Below are positions 50,338 through 58,929 of a stretch of 64,000 nucleotides of DNA, piece after piece. The notes under the pieces are model-generated. The model ran no database searches and was not told the DNA's origin. It saw nothing but the letters and a program-made list of their open reading frames with translations. The position numbers and the translations under genes are program-made. The stretch's first letter is position 1; each line of letters begins with the position of its first letter. The stretch covers positions 1,426,001 to 1,490,000 of the forward strand of contig NZ_CP007213.1 of NCBI RefSeq assembly GCF_001411805.1. The letters are read 5' to 3'. Source of the DNA: Burkholderia plantarii (GTDB lineage: Bacteria; Pseudomonadota; Gammaproteobacteria; Burkholderiales; Burkholderiaceae).

Positions 50338-51993
50338 ATGAAGAAATGGATCGCCTGCCTGCTGGTGGGGCTGCTCGGATGGCTGTTGCCGGCCGCCGCG
50401 ATGGCCGCCGGTCAGGTCATCGGCAACATCGACGGCTTCCAGTCCGATGCCGCCGGCAATCCGGTGCTCATGGGCTGGGCGTGCCAGGTGGGCAATCCGG
50501 CTTCGATTTCGGTCGATCTCTATCTGAATCAACCGTATTCGGCCCAGGCCGGCGCATCGGGCTGGTTCGTCGGCCGCTTCGCCGCGAGCCAGCCGAGCGA
50601 GCCCTCGATCGCGTCCCGGTGCGGCACGACGGGGGCCAGCTACCGCTTTGCGATCACGCTCGCGTCGAACCAGTATCTGGCCGGCAGCGCGGTCTATGCC
50701 TACGGCATCATCGCCAGCGGCGGTACGCAGATTTCGGCCGGCACGGTGCCGCGGATCCCCGTCAACACGCAGGCCGCGATTCCTCCCGGCACGGTGGCGA
50801 CCGGCACGCCGCTGGTGGTCTACGACACGGTCAACGATGCCGGCGCCGCCTGCGCGCCGCTGATCGACACGCCGCTCTACCCCCTCGCCTTTGCGTCGCC
50901 GGACGGCAACGGCGTGACGATGAAGTTCGCGGTGCTCTCCGACGACGGTAAGGATACCAACTACCTGGTGAGCGGGCAGATGAACGCGGTGGGTTCGGAG
51001 GTCCAGCCGTTCCACGTGAGCTGCGCGCCGGTGCTGACGAGCAGCCAGGACCCCGTGAGCGGTGATTTTCTCGGCAACCAATGGCTGGCCGGCTTCACCA
51101 GGGACACGGCCGGCAACGTCTATGCGCTGGTGCATGACGAGTACTACGGCGGCCAGTATCCCGACGCGAATTTCATGATTCCGTCCACGCCGGGTTGCAG
51201 CCTCGGCCAGCCCGCTGGCACGCCGATCAACGCGCTCGACTGCACCTACGCGTCGCTCTCCGTCGCGACGCTGCCCGCCGGCCAGGCGTCGTTCTCGCTG
51301 ATCCACGGCGACACGCCGCCCCGGCAGGTCGCGGCGCGTCCGTCGTTCGCGTATGCGCCGAATTTCGGCCGGCCGATGGGCTATTTCACCAACACCAACA
51401 TCCTGCTGAACAGCGACGGTTTCCGCTATGCGCTCGCGGTCGACAACCTGCCCTCGGGCACCGACCGGCGCTGCCCGATCCGCACCGCCGACCCCACCGA
51501 TCCGTCGTCGTGGAAGGGCTGGGACGGCGCCACCTATACGGCCGACACGCCGAACGGTGCCGATTGCGCCGACGCGAACGGCCTTGGCGGCGTGTTTCCG
51601 TTCTACGTCGGCTACAGCACCTATTTCGGCAAGTTCATCGAGATCGGTGCGGCGCCGGCCAGCAGCGCGAGCAACGCGCCCGCGATGATCGTCTATGCGC
51701 TGTCGGGCGACTTCATCCACTGGTCGCAGCCGGTGAGCTTCGGCGTGTCGATCTTCAATACCGCGCCGGCTACCGGCTGGACCGGCAACAACTATCCGTC
51801 GCTGGTGGATGTCGCGGCGATTCAGAACAGCGGCGACGTCAATGCCTCGACGGGAGCCATCGTCGGCCAGCAGCCATGGCTCGTGTTCGAGCAGCACTAC
51901 GTATGCAGCTCGGCGCAGGACCCGGATTGCCCGCCACCGGGCCGGCCGCCGCGCACGCGCTACACGGCGGTGCCGGTGGGATTCTCACGTTGA
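50338..51993 (+). CDS. Secreted protein with an N-terminal GWAC module, possible beta-propeller
   Basis: 551 residues. A clear signal peptide (LLVGLLGWLLPAAAMA) is followed by QVIGNIDGFQSDAAGNPVLMGWACQVGNPASISVDLYL. This ~130-residue carbohydrate-style module also occurs before catalytic domains in other Burkholderia secreted proteins. The remaining ~400 residues contain repeated aromatic/Asp motifs (LVHDEYYGG, DFIHWSQPVSFG, YYGG/NNYPSLVDV) reminiscent of five-bladed propeller glycosidase-like folds. No catalytic residues were assigned. Ten or more cysteines suggest disulfides. Function unknown; a secreted sugar-binding or hydrolytic role is inference. Confidence 0.65.
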   Translation: MKKWIACLLVGLLGWLLPAAAMAAGQVIGNIDGFQSDAAGNPVLMGWACQVGNPASISVDLYLNQPYSAQAGASGWFVGRFAASQPSEPSIASRCGTTGASYRFAITLASNQYLAGSAVYAYGIIASGGTQISAGTVPRIPVNTQAAIPPGTVATGTPLVVYDTVNDAGAACAPLIDTPLYPLAFASPDGNGVTMKFAVLSDDGKDTNYLVSGQMNAVGSEVQPFHVSCAPVLTSSQDPVSGDFLGNQWLAGFTRDTAGNVYALVHDEYYGGQYPDANFMIPSTPGCSLGQPAGTPINALDCTYASLSVATLPAGQASFSLIHGDTPPRQVAARPSFAYAPNFGRPMGYFTNTNILLNSDGFRYALAVDNLPSGTDRRCPIRTADPTDPSSWKGWDGATYTADTPNGADCADANGLGGVFPFYVGYSTYFGKFIEIGAAPASSASNAPAMIVYALSGDFIHWSQPVSFGVSIFNTAPATGWTGNNYPSLVDVAAIQNSGDVNASTGAIVGQQPWLVFEQHYVCSSAQDPDCPPPGRPPRTRYTAVPVGFSR

Positions 51994-52008
51994 CGGCCGG
52001 CCGTCACC

Positions 52009-53598
52009 TCACTTCTTCAGGCTGCGATACGAGGTCAGGTCGTTGATCGGGCCGACTTCCGGCCCCGTCACGCCGGGCCGCGTGGCGACCTGCGCGACCT
52101 TCTCGAACATGATCACGAACGGCGAGTGGTCGAGCACCGACTGCTGCAGCGCCTGATACAGCTTCGCGCGCTTGGCCGGCGACGGCTCGACGAGCGCCGC
52201 GTCGGTCTGCTTCGTCAGCTCGGGAATGTTCCAGCCGTTGCGCCAGGCCAGCATCTTGGTGGGCGAGGCGTCGGAATTGTCGGGATTCCAGGCGAAGCCG
52301 CGCGCGTTGCTGTTCGGGTCCATGTAGTCGGGCGACCACTCGCCGATGAAGATGTCGTGCTGCCGCGCGCGGTACTTGCCGATCGCCTGCTTCGCGTCGC
52401 CGGGCAGCAGCTTCACGCGGATGCCGGCCTGCGCGAAGTTCGCCTGCAGCGCCTGCGCGATCTCGACGTAGGGGTAATCGTTCGGCATGTCCATCGTCAC
52501 GTCGAAGCCGTTCGCGAGGCCCGCCTTGGCCAGCAGCGCGCGGGCCTTGGCCACGTCGCGGTGGTACGGATTGCGGTCGAGCGCGCCGAGGAAGCCGTCG
52601 GGCAGGAAGGTCTCATGCACCTGGTAGGTGGCCGAGATGATGTTGCGCTGGATGCCGTCGTAGTCCACCAGCCACTTCATGGCCTGCTGCACCTCGGGCC
52701 GGGCCAGGTTCGGATTCTTCGTGTTGAGGCTCAGGTACATCAGCGCCGCCACCGGCGTGGTGGCGACGTGGATCCTGCCGTCCCTGGCGAGCGCGGCGAG
52801 GCTGTCGGGGCTCAGGTTGCGCGCCGCGTCGGCGTCGCCGTTTTCCAGCAGCAGCCGCTGCGCCGACGCCTCGGGCACGTGGCGCAGCACGACGCGCTTC
52901 ATCGGATAGGGCGTGGGATAGCCGTCGAAGCGCTGCAGCACGAGGCTTTCGTTCGGCGTCCACTTGACCAGCTGGTACGGGCCGCTGCCGGCGTCGTGGG
53001 TCTTCAGCCAGGCGTTGCCGAAGTCGCCGTCGCGCGCGTGGCCGTCGAGCAGCTTGCGATCGGCGATCGAGGCGGGGCCGGTGCCGAGCACGTTCAGCAC
53101 GAAGCTCGGCGCGGTCTTGCGGTCGGTCTGCAGCGTCACGGTGGCGGCATCCACGGCGCGCACCTTCTCCCGCACGTTGTCCTTGGTCAGGCCGAGATCG
53201 GCCAGCACGCCGGCCGGCCCCTTGCCGAGCAGCACCGTGCGCTGCAGCGACCAGGCGACGTCGTCGGCCGTGACCGGGTTGCCGGAATGGAACTTGAGGC
53301 CGGGCTTCAGCTTGAACGTGTAGGTGAGGCCGTCGGCGGCGACGCTCCACGACTGCGCGATCCGGCCTTCGAACTTCGTCGGGTCGTGCAGATCGACGCG
53401 CACCAGCCGCTCGTAGGTGTTCGCGACGTACTCGGACGGCACCTGTTCGTAGATCTCGGCCGGGTCGAGCGTCGAGAACTCGCCGATCTGCGTGGCGATC
53501 ACGAAGATGCCGGCCGGCGTCGCGGCGGTGGCGGGAACGGCGGGCGCCAGCGCCGCGAGCGCGGCGGTGACGGCGAGCGTGGACAGCAGGCGCTTCAT
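52009..53598 (-). CDS. Second DppA-like peptide-binding protein
   Basis: 529 residues; ATG 53598 is preceded by GGAGCCCGC. The signal peptide ends near residue 25 (VPATAA). It is collinear with the operon's own binding protein: GEFSTLDPAEIYEQVPSEYVANTYERLVRVDL, LKFHSGNPVTADDVAWSLQRTVLLGKGPAGVLADLGL and DIFIGEWSPDYMDPNSNARGF differ at only a few positions. It lacks its own permease and ATPase, so it probably feeds the nearby transporter with a different peptide. Its stop is 15 bp from the convergent secreted-protein gene. Confidence 0.9.
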   Translation of the reverse strand: MKRLLSTLAVTAALAALAPAVPATAATPAGIFVIATQIGEFSTLDPAEIYEQVPSEYVANTYERLVRVDLHDPTKFEGRIAQSWSVAADGLTYTFKLKPGLKFHSGNPVTADDVAWSLQRTVLLGKGPAGVLADLGLTKDNVREKVRAVDAATVTLQTDRKTAPSFVLNVLGTGPASIADRKLLDGHARDGDFGNAWLKTHDAGSGPYQLVKWTPNESLVLQRFDGYPTPYPMKRVVLRHVPEASAQRLLLENGDADAARNLSPDSLAALARDGRIHVATTPVAALMYLSLNTKNPNLARPEVQQAMKWLVDYDGIQRNIISATYQVHETFLPDGFLGALDRNPYHRDVAKARALLAKAGLANGFDVTMDMPNDYPYVEIAQALQANFAQAGIRVKLLPGDAKQAIGKYRARQHDIFIGEWSPDYMDPNSNARGFAWNPDNSDASPTKMLAWRNGWNIPELTKQTDAALVEPSPAKRAKLYQALQQSVLDHSPFVIMFEKVAQVATRPGVTGPEVGPINDLTSYRSLKK

Positions 53599-53724
53599 GC
53601 GGGCTCCGTCGAATCGGGGAATCCACGATTCTCTCATCCCGGCGCGCGCGTGACGGAAAAATGACGGGTGGCGTTGCGCCGAGCGAAGCGGCCGGCGGCG
53701 CCGGTCGGGCCGTCCCGGCGCGTA

Positions 53725-54411
53725 CTACCAGTAGAGCACGAACGCGCCGTCGTCGCGCCGCACGCCGTGGCCCTGCAGCGTGATCCGTTCGATCGCGCCG
53801 TTGCAGGCGAGCACGGCCTGATGCGTGACGAGCCCGTCATGCACCACCAGCGCGCCGTCGCGATAGGCGAAGAACTCGGGTCGTTCGGCGTCGCCGGCCC
53901 ACTGGTTGAGGCCGCTGCCGGGCGGCGTCGATAGCGACAGCGTGAAGCTCACGAGCTTGCCCGGCTCGGGCTCGAACGCGGGATAGACGTCGCGGAACTG
54001 CAGGTCGCGATGGATCTGCGCGACCGGGCCGCCGAACGCCGGATGCGGCAGGTAGATGTGGAAGCCGGGCAGCGCGGCGTCGTCGGCGAGCACGGCGGGC
54101 GCGCCGAGGCAGCCGGCGAGCGCGTCGGCCACGGTGTCGAGCAGCGGCCGGAACGTGCCGGCCAGCAGCGCGTTGCTGGCGTGGCGCACATCGGCGTCGC
54201 GATAGAGGTCGGTGCCGCCCGCGCTGCAGTCGAGATAGGCGGCCAGCCCCAGCGTGAAGAACGGCACGAGCGGATGGCGCTGCCGCCAGTGCGCGCGCAT
54301 CCGCATCACGTGGCCGATCCAGTCGGCGCGCGCGGCGGCGTCGAGCACGTCGTCGAGATGGATCGGCTCGTGCGGCAGGCGGACGGGCGCGGGGCAGGGC
54401 ATGCCGTTCAT
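53725..54411 (-). CDS. Predicted Fe(II)/2-oxoglutarate-dependent oxygenase
   Basis: 228 residues. The residues H134-x-D136 (QIHRDLQFRD) and H197 (HDGLVTHQAVL), followed by R209-I-T, form the facial triad and 2-oxoglutarate-binding arginine of this superfamily. The overall family was not identified. AYLDCSAGGTDLYRDA and LPGFHIYLPHPAFGGPVAQ are typical of small-molecule-acting members. It is cytoplasmic. AGGAG lies close upstream of ATG 54411. A natural-product or protein substrate cannot be judged from the neighbours. Confidence 0.7.
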   Translation of the reverse strand: MNGMPCPAPVRLPHEPIHLDDVLDAAARADWIGHVMRMRAHWRQRHPLVPFFTLGLAAYLDCSAGGTDLYRDADVRHASNALLAGTFRPLLDTVADALAGCLGAPAVLADDAALPGFHIYLPHPAFGGPVAQIHRDLQFRDVYPAFEPEPGKLVSFTLSLSTPPGSGLNQWAGDAERPEFFAYRDGALVVHDGLVTHQAVLACNGAIERITLQGHGVRRDDGAFVLYW

Positions 54412-54631
54412 GGCCGGGGCTCCTTCGGATTCGGTCTGGCACGGCGCGCGGGCGCGGGGCGGCCGTGATCGACGATTATCGGAGCAGTGCCGCGCGACGG
54501 GGCCGCGAACGCGATCCGGCGTAGCGCGAATGCGAAGCGAGGTAGGGCGGGAGAGCCGGGTGGCCCGCGCCGCATGGCGGGACGCGCGAACGCAAGGCCC
54601 CCGGCGGCCAAGCCGGCCGGCTCGGACAGCC

Positions 54632-55003
54632 TCAGGCAGGACCATCCTGCGGCCCCGGTGCGGCCTGCTGGCGGTGCTCCTCGAGCATCTCCTTCAGCAC
54701 CGCGACCGCGCCTTCGATCCGCGTCATCGTGTTGGCGATCTCCTGCCGGCTCTTTTCGAGCTTGCGCAACTGTTCCTCGCCGCGCGGCAGCTCTTCCTCG
54801 AACGTGCGGATCCGCTCGGCCACCGCGGCCATGTCGGCCTCGCCTTCCCTGATTCCCTTCAGCACCTCGATCGCGCCCTGGATGCGCAGCAGCGTGCGTT
54901 TCAGTTCGTCCTGTTTCCGCTGGTTCTCGTGCAGCGCGCGATCGCCCTGGCTCAGGTTTTCTTCGAACTGCCGGAGGCGTTCCAGGATCATGTCTTCGTT
55001 CAT
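54632..55003 (-). CDS. Coiled-coil protein built from an internal duplication
   Basis: 123 residues, almost wholly helical and charged. Two ~43-residue repeats align: RLRQFEENLSQGDRALHENQ with RIRTFEEELPRGEEQLRKLE, and TLLRIQGAIEVLKGI with TMTRIEGAVAVLKEM. It should form a long antiparallel or dimeric coiled coil. No signal peptide, no family recognised. ATG 55003 (MNEDMILE) is chosen; an upstream in-frame ATG at 55054 would add a proline-rich stretch. It has no obvious partner gene. Confidence 0.65.
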   Translation of the reverse strand: MNEDMILERLRQFEENLSQGDRALHENQRKQDELKRTLLRIQGAIEVLKGIREGEADMAAVAERIRTFEEELPRGEEQLRKLEKSRQEIANTMTRIEGAVAVLKEMLEEHRQQAAPGPQDGPA

Positions 55004-55324
55004 GTCGATGCGGATGGCAAGGGGTGGAGGGAGGTCGGGATGGCGTGCCGGCATTCAAGGGCGGCCGGCAGGTTCGTGACGGCGAGCCCTGCCATCGTGT
55101 ATCGAAGTACGTCCTGGCCCATTGATTCACCCCGAGCTTCGAAGGATCCGGCATCGGGGCGGCCGGCAGGCGCCGTTACGCTCGTGCAGCTGCCATCGCG
55201 TCGATGTGTTTTCGGCGATGCCGGCAGACGATAGCGGTTATCAAATCGGCGGGCAATGCGTTTTTACTCGGGTCTTTACCCGACTTTCACCGGGTCGAAA
55301 TGCGATGCCGGGGCGATTGCGGCT
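55004..55324. other. Intergenic, no gene supported
   Basis: 321 bp between the coiled-coil and bestrophin genes, both leftward. Around 55270-55302 CGGGT/ACCCG elements could form small hairpins after the bestrophin stop (ACTCGGGTCTTTACCCGA). No ORF is supported. Confidence 0.35.
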
Positions 55325-56233
55325 TCACGAGGCGTGATAGCGCGCGTCGGCCGGGATTTCCCCGGGCAGCGGCTCGCCGGCGAGTTCGCAGAGCGAGCGT
55401 TCGATCTGGCGCGTGAGCGTGTCGAGCGCGAGGTGGTGCGGGCCGGTGCCGAACGGGTCGGCGATGTGGCCGGCGATGGTGTCGAGCGCGATCAGCGTGT
55501 ATGACACGAACACGGACACGAACGGCGTGGCGAAGCCGATCGAATCGACGAGGCCGAACGGCAGCATCACGCAGTAGCAGTAGATGGTCCGGTGCAGCAG
55601 CACGTGGTACGGGAACGGGATCGGCGTGGAGGCGATCCGCTCGCAGCCGGCCAGCTTCGCGCCGAGTTCGTTCAACTGCGCGTCGAGCATCCAGAGCTGC
55701 GTGTCGGTGAGCGCGCCGTCGCGGCGGCGCGCGGCCAGGCGCTCGCGCAGCAGCTGCAGTATCGTCACCGGCACGAAGCGCGCGGCGGCGCAGCGTGCCT
55801 GGGCCGCCGCGTCGAGATGGCGGGCGAGATCCCCGGCCGGATCGCTGCCGCGCAACTGGTGCTTCATCGCGTAGACGAACGCGATGGTGGTGCGCGCGCA
55901 GTCGCGGCCGGCCGGCGTGCCGTCGTAGGCGAGCGCCTGCGAGACCAGCGCGCGCGTGGCGGTCAGCACGCCGCCCCAGAGCTTGCGCGCCTCCCAGTAG
56001 CGGTCGTAGCTGGCGTTGTTGCGGAACGCCGCGAAGATCGCCAGCGCGAGGCCGGCCAGCGTGAACGGCGTGGGATTCAGCGGCACCTTGGTGCCGAAGA
56101 TGCGGCCGTCGGTCAGCAGCGCCAGCAGGCTGATCACCGTCATCACCGCGAGCTGCGGCAGGATCGATTGCAGCACCGAGCCGTTCCAGACGAACAGCAT
56201 CCGGAACCAGTGTTCGCGCGGACGGATGATCAT
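55325..56233 (-). CDS. Bestrophin-family membrane channel (YneE-like)
   Basis: 302 residues. MIIRPREHWFRMLFVWNGSV is the usual bacterial bestrophin start. FRNNASYDRYWEARKLWGGVL (about 71-91) is the family signature, and the pore-region FGLVDSIGFATPFVSVFVSYTLIALDTIA follows near residue 230. Prokaryotic bestrophins form pentameric channels, often cation-selective. GGAGT precedes ATG 56233. The neighbouring YdeP-like gene is on the same strand 200 bp upstream but probably separately transcribed. Confidence 0.9.
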   Translation of the reverse strand: MIIRPREHWFRMLFVWNGSVLQSILPQLAVMTVISLLALLTDGRIFGTKVPLNPTPFTLAGLALAIFAAFRNNASYDRYWEARKLWGGVLTATRALVSQALAYDGTPAGRDCARTTIAFVYAMKHQLRGSDPAGDLARHLDAAAQARCAAARFVPVTILQLLRERLAARRRDGALTDTQLWMLDAQLNELGAKLAGCERIASTPIPFPYHVLLHRTIYCYCVMLPFGLVDSIGFATPFVSVFVSYTLIALDTIAGHIADPFGTGPHHLALDTLTRQIERSLCELAGEPLPGEIPADARYHAS

Positions 56234-56433
56234 GGCGGCAACTCCGGTACGACGGGTGAGGCCGGCAACCCTACCAGAACCTGGAACGGGCAACCATGGC
56301 GAGCGGGCCGGCGCGGGGATCGCGTTGCGCGCGTGGTGGCTCGCGCGGCGGGGCGATGAAGCCGGGCGGTGAAATCGGGGCGGTGAATGCGGGGCGGTAA
56401 AGCGGCACTTGCAAGCGCCGCCGTCGCCCTTCG

Positions 56434-58764
56434 TCAGGCCGCCGCGCGCGTGGCGCCGGCCGCCGAGCGGTGCATCAGCACCGGGATCGACTTCGAGGTC
56501 GGCGTGTTCGCGATGTCGGCCGTGCTGTCGAGCGGCACCAGCGGATTCGTTTCCGGGTAATAGGCGCCGATGCAGCCGCGCGGGATGTCGTACTCGACCA
56601 GCAGGAAGCCGTCGGCGCGACGCTCGATGCCGTCGTGCCAGACCGTTTCCAGGTCGACCCAGTCGCCGGCCTGGAAGCCGAGCATCGCGAGGTCGTCCCG
56701 GTTCGCGAACACCACGCGGCGCTGGCCGAACACGCCGCGGTAGCGGTCGTCGAGCGCGTAGATGGTGGTGTTGTACTGGTCGTGCGAGCGGGTCGTCATC
56801 AGCGTCAGCAGCTTCTCGCCGTGCTGCGCGCGGGCGCGGTGGATCGGCGAGTCGGTCGGCAGCGCGTGGGTGATGAAGTTCGCCTTGCGGTTCGGCGTGA
56901 TCCAGTCGCGCTCGCGCGAGGCCACCCGCAGGTGGAAGCCGCCCGGCTGCGCGATCCGCTCGTTGTAGTGCTCGAAGCCGGGGAAGGTGGCCTCGATCGC
57001 GTCGCGCACGCGCGCGTAGTCGTTCATGTAGCCGTGCCAGTCCACCGTGTCGTCGGGGCCGAACAGCGCCATCGCCATGCGCGCGACGATCGCCGTCTCC
57101 GACAGCAGGTTCGGCGAGGCCGGCTTGTTCATCCCGTAGGAGACGTGGACCATGCTCATCGAATCCTCCACCGTCACGCCCTGCGAGACGCCGTTCTGCA
57201 GGTCGATCTCGGTGCGCCCGAGGGTGGGCAGGATCAGCGCGTCGGTGCCGTGGATCAGGTGGCTGCGGTTCAGCTTGGTGGTGATGTGGACCGTCAGCGC
57301 GCAGCGGCGCAGGCCGTCCCAGGTACGCGGCGTGTCGGGCGTGGCCATCGCGAAGTTGCCGCCCAGGCCGATGAACACCTTCACGCGGCCTTCCAGCATC
57401 GCCTCGATGGTCTCCACCACGTCGTAGCCGTGATGGCGCGGCGGCTCGAAGCCGTAGACCTGGCCGAGCCGGTCGAGGAACGCCATGTCCGGTTTTTCCT
57501 CGATGCCGACCGTGCGGTTGCCCTGCACGTTCGAGTGGCCGCGCACCGGGCACAGGCCCGCGCCCTCGCGGCCGATGTTGCCGCGCATCAGCATCAGGTT
57601 CGACAGCATGTGGACGGTCTGGACCGAATGCTTGTGCTGCGTGATGCCCATGCCCCAGGTGGCGATCACGCGCTCGCTCGACGCATAAAGCCGCGCGAGC
57701 GAATCGATCTGCTCGTGGGACACGCCGCTCTCGGCGGTCAGCGCGGCCCAGCTCTCGGCCCGCAGGTCGGCGGCGAACGCGTCGAAACCGGCGCCGTGCT
57801 CGTCGATGAAGGCCACGTCGAGCACGCGCGGCTCGCTGGCCAGCACGGCCGCGTCGTCGAACTCGAGCACGCGCTTGGCGACGCCCTTGATCAGCGCGAA
57901 ATCGCCGCCGATGGTCGGCTGCACGAAGGTGGTGGCGATCCTGGTGCTGCCCATGGTCAGCATCTCGACCGGGCTCTGCGGATCGGAGAAGCGTTCGAGG
58001 CCGCGCTCCTTGAGCGGGTTGATCGAGACGATCTTCGCGCCGCGCTTCGCGCATTCACGCAGCTCGCCGAGCATGCGCGGGTGGTTGGTGGCCGGGTTCT
58101 GGCCGAAGATCATCAGCAGGTCGGCGTGCTCGAAATCGTCGAGCGTCACCGTGCCCTTGCCGACCCCGACCGTGGCCGGCAGCCCGCGGCTGGTAGCCTC
58201 GTGGCACATGTTCGAGCAGTCGGGGAAGTTGTTGGTGCCGAAGCGGCGCACCAGCAGCTGGTAGAGGAACGCGGCCTCGTTGCTGGCGCGCCCCGAGGTG
58301 TAGAACGCCGCGTGGTTCGGATCGTCGAGCGCGTTCAGGTGGCGCGCGATCAGCGTGAACGCATCGTCCCAGGCGATCGGCACGTAGCGGTCGCTGGCGG
58401 CGTCGTAGACCATCGGATCGGTCAGGCGGCCGTGCTGCTCCAGCTCGTAATCGGACTGGTCGAGCAGCGCGGTGACGGCGTTCGCGGCGAAGAATTCGGG
58501 CGTGACGCGCTTCGAGGTGGCCTCGGCGGCCACCGCCTTCACGCCGTTCTCGCAGAATTCGAAGGTGGACGCGTGCTGGCGGTCCGGCCAGGCGCAGCCC
58601 GGACAGTCGAAGCCGTCGGGCTGGTTCTGCTTGAACAGCGTGCGGTAGTTGCCGCCCGCCACGCGTTCCTTGATCAGGTTGATCGCCACCTGCTTGACCG
58701 CGCCCCAACCGGCGGCGGCGTGGTGATAGGGTTCGATGCGCGGAATCGGAGCTTTCTTCTTCAT
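56434..58764 (-). CDS. FdhF/YdeP-type molybdopterin oxidoreductase
   Basis: 776 residues. It begins KKKAPIPRIEPYHHAAAGWGAVKQVAIN as in E. coli YdeP, with a short Cys motif CPGCAWPDR. The molybdopterin domains include SGRASNEAAFLYQLLVRRFGTNNFPDCSNMCHEA, GQNPATNHPRML, GNIGREGAGLCPVRGHSNVQGNRTVG and the C-terminal dinucleotide-binding TTRSHDQYNTTIY. No selenocysteine codon is present. YdeP-type enzymes are linked to acid resistance; a formate-type substrate is inferred from the family name only. It is divergent from the MocR regulator with 165 bp between starts. Confidence 0.88.
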   Translation of the reverse strand: MKKKAPIPRIEPYHHAAAGWGAVKQVAINLIKERVAGGNYRTLFKQNQPDGFDCPGCAWPDRQHASTFEFCENGVKAVAAEATSKRVTPEFFAANAVTALLDQSDYELEQHGRLTDPMVYDAASDRYVPIAWDDAFTLIARHLNALDDPNHAAFYTSGRASNEAAFLYQLLVRRFGTNNFPDCSNMCHEATSRGLPATVGVGKGTVTLDDFEHADLLMIFGQNPATNHPRMLGELRECAKRGAKIVSINPLKERGLERFSDPQSPVEMLTMGSTRIATTFVQPTIGGDFALIKGVAKRVLEFDDAAVLASEPRVLDVAFIDEHGAGFDAFAADLRAESWAALTAESGVSHEQIDSLARLYASSERVIATWGMGITQHKHSVQTVHMLSNLMLMRGNIGREGAGLCPVRGHSNVQGNRTVGIEEKPDMAFLDRLGQVYGFEPPRHHGYDVVETIEAMLEGRVKVFIGLGGNFAMATPDTPRTWDGLRRCALTVHITTKLNRSHLIHGTDALILPTLGRTEIDLQNGVSQGVTVEDSMSMVHVSYGMNKPASPNLLSETAIVARMAMALFGPDDTVDWHGYMNDYARVRDAIEATFPGFEHYNERIAQPGGFHLRVASRERDWITPNRKANFITHALPTDSPIHRARAQHGEKLLTLMTTRSHDQYNTTIYALDDRYRGVFGQRRVVFANRDDLAMLGFQAGDWVDLETVWHDGIERRADGFLLVEYDIPRGCIGAYYPETNPLVPLDSTADIANTPTSKSIPVLMHRSAAGATRAAA

Positions 58765-58929
58765 GGCTGAAGCCGTTACGGGGCCGCCTCTGGCGACGAT
58801 GGACAAAGCGTACCCGCGGCGTCATGCCTCATGGGTACACACCTGATCTATCGCAAAAAGAGTACAGTTCCGTTTCCAGAACGCCTGACGCCCCTCAACT
58901 GTGCTTTCCCCCTCCCTGAAAGGCGCCGC
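58765..58929. promoter_or_regulatory. Divergent promoter region, ydeP-like gene / MocR regulator
   Basis: 165 bp between head-to-head starts. GGTACACACC (58834-58843) and AGAGTACAGTTCC (58859-58871) share GTACA, possible half-sites for a GntR/MocR regulator. ATCTATCGCAAAAAGAG is the AT-richest part and may contain the promoter. Confidence 0.4.

Noticed and set aside
56470..58770. A 766-codon open frame on the plus strand
   Set aside because: Exactly antisense to the YdeP-like oxidoreductase, whose motifs are intact; the product is His/Arg/Val/Gln-rich noise.
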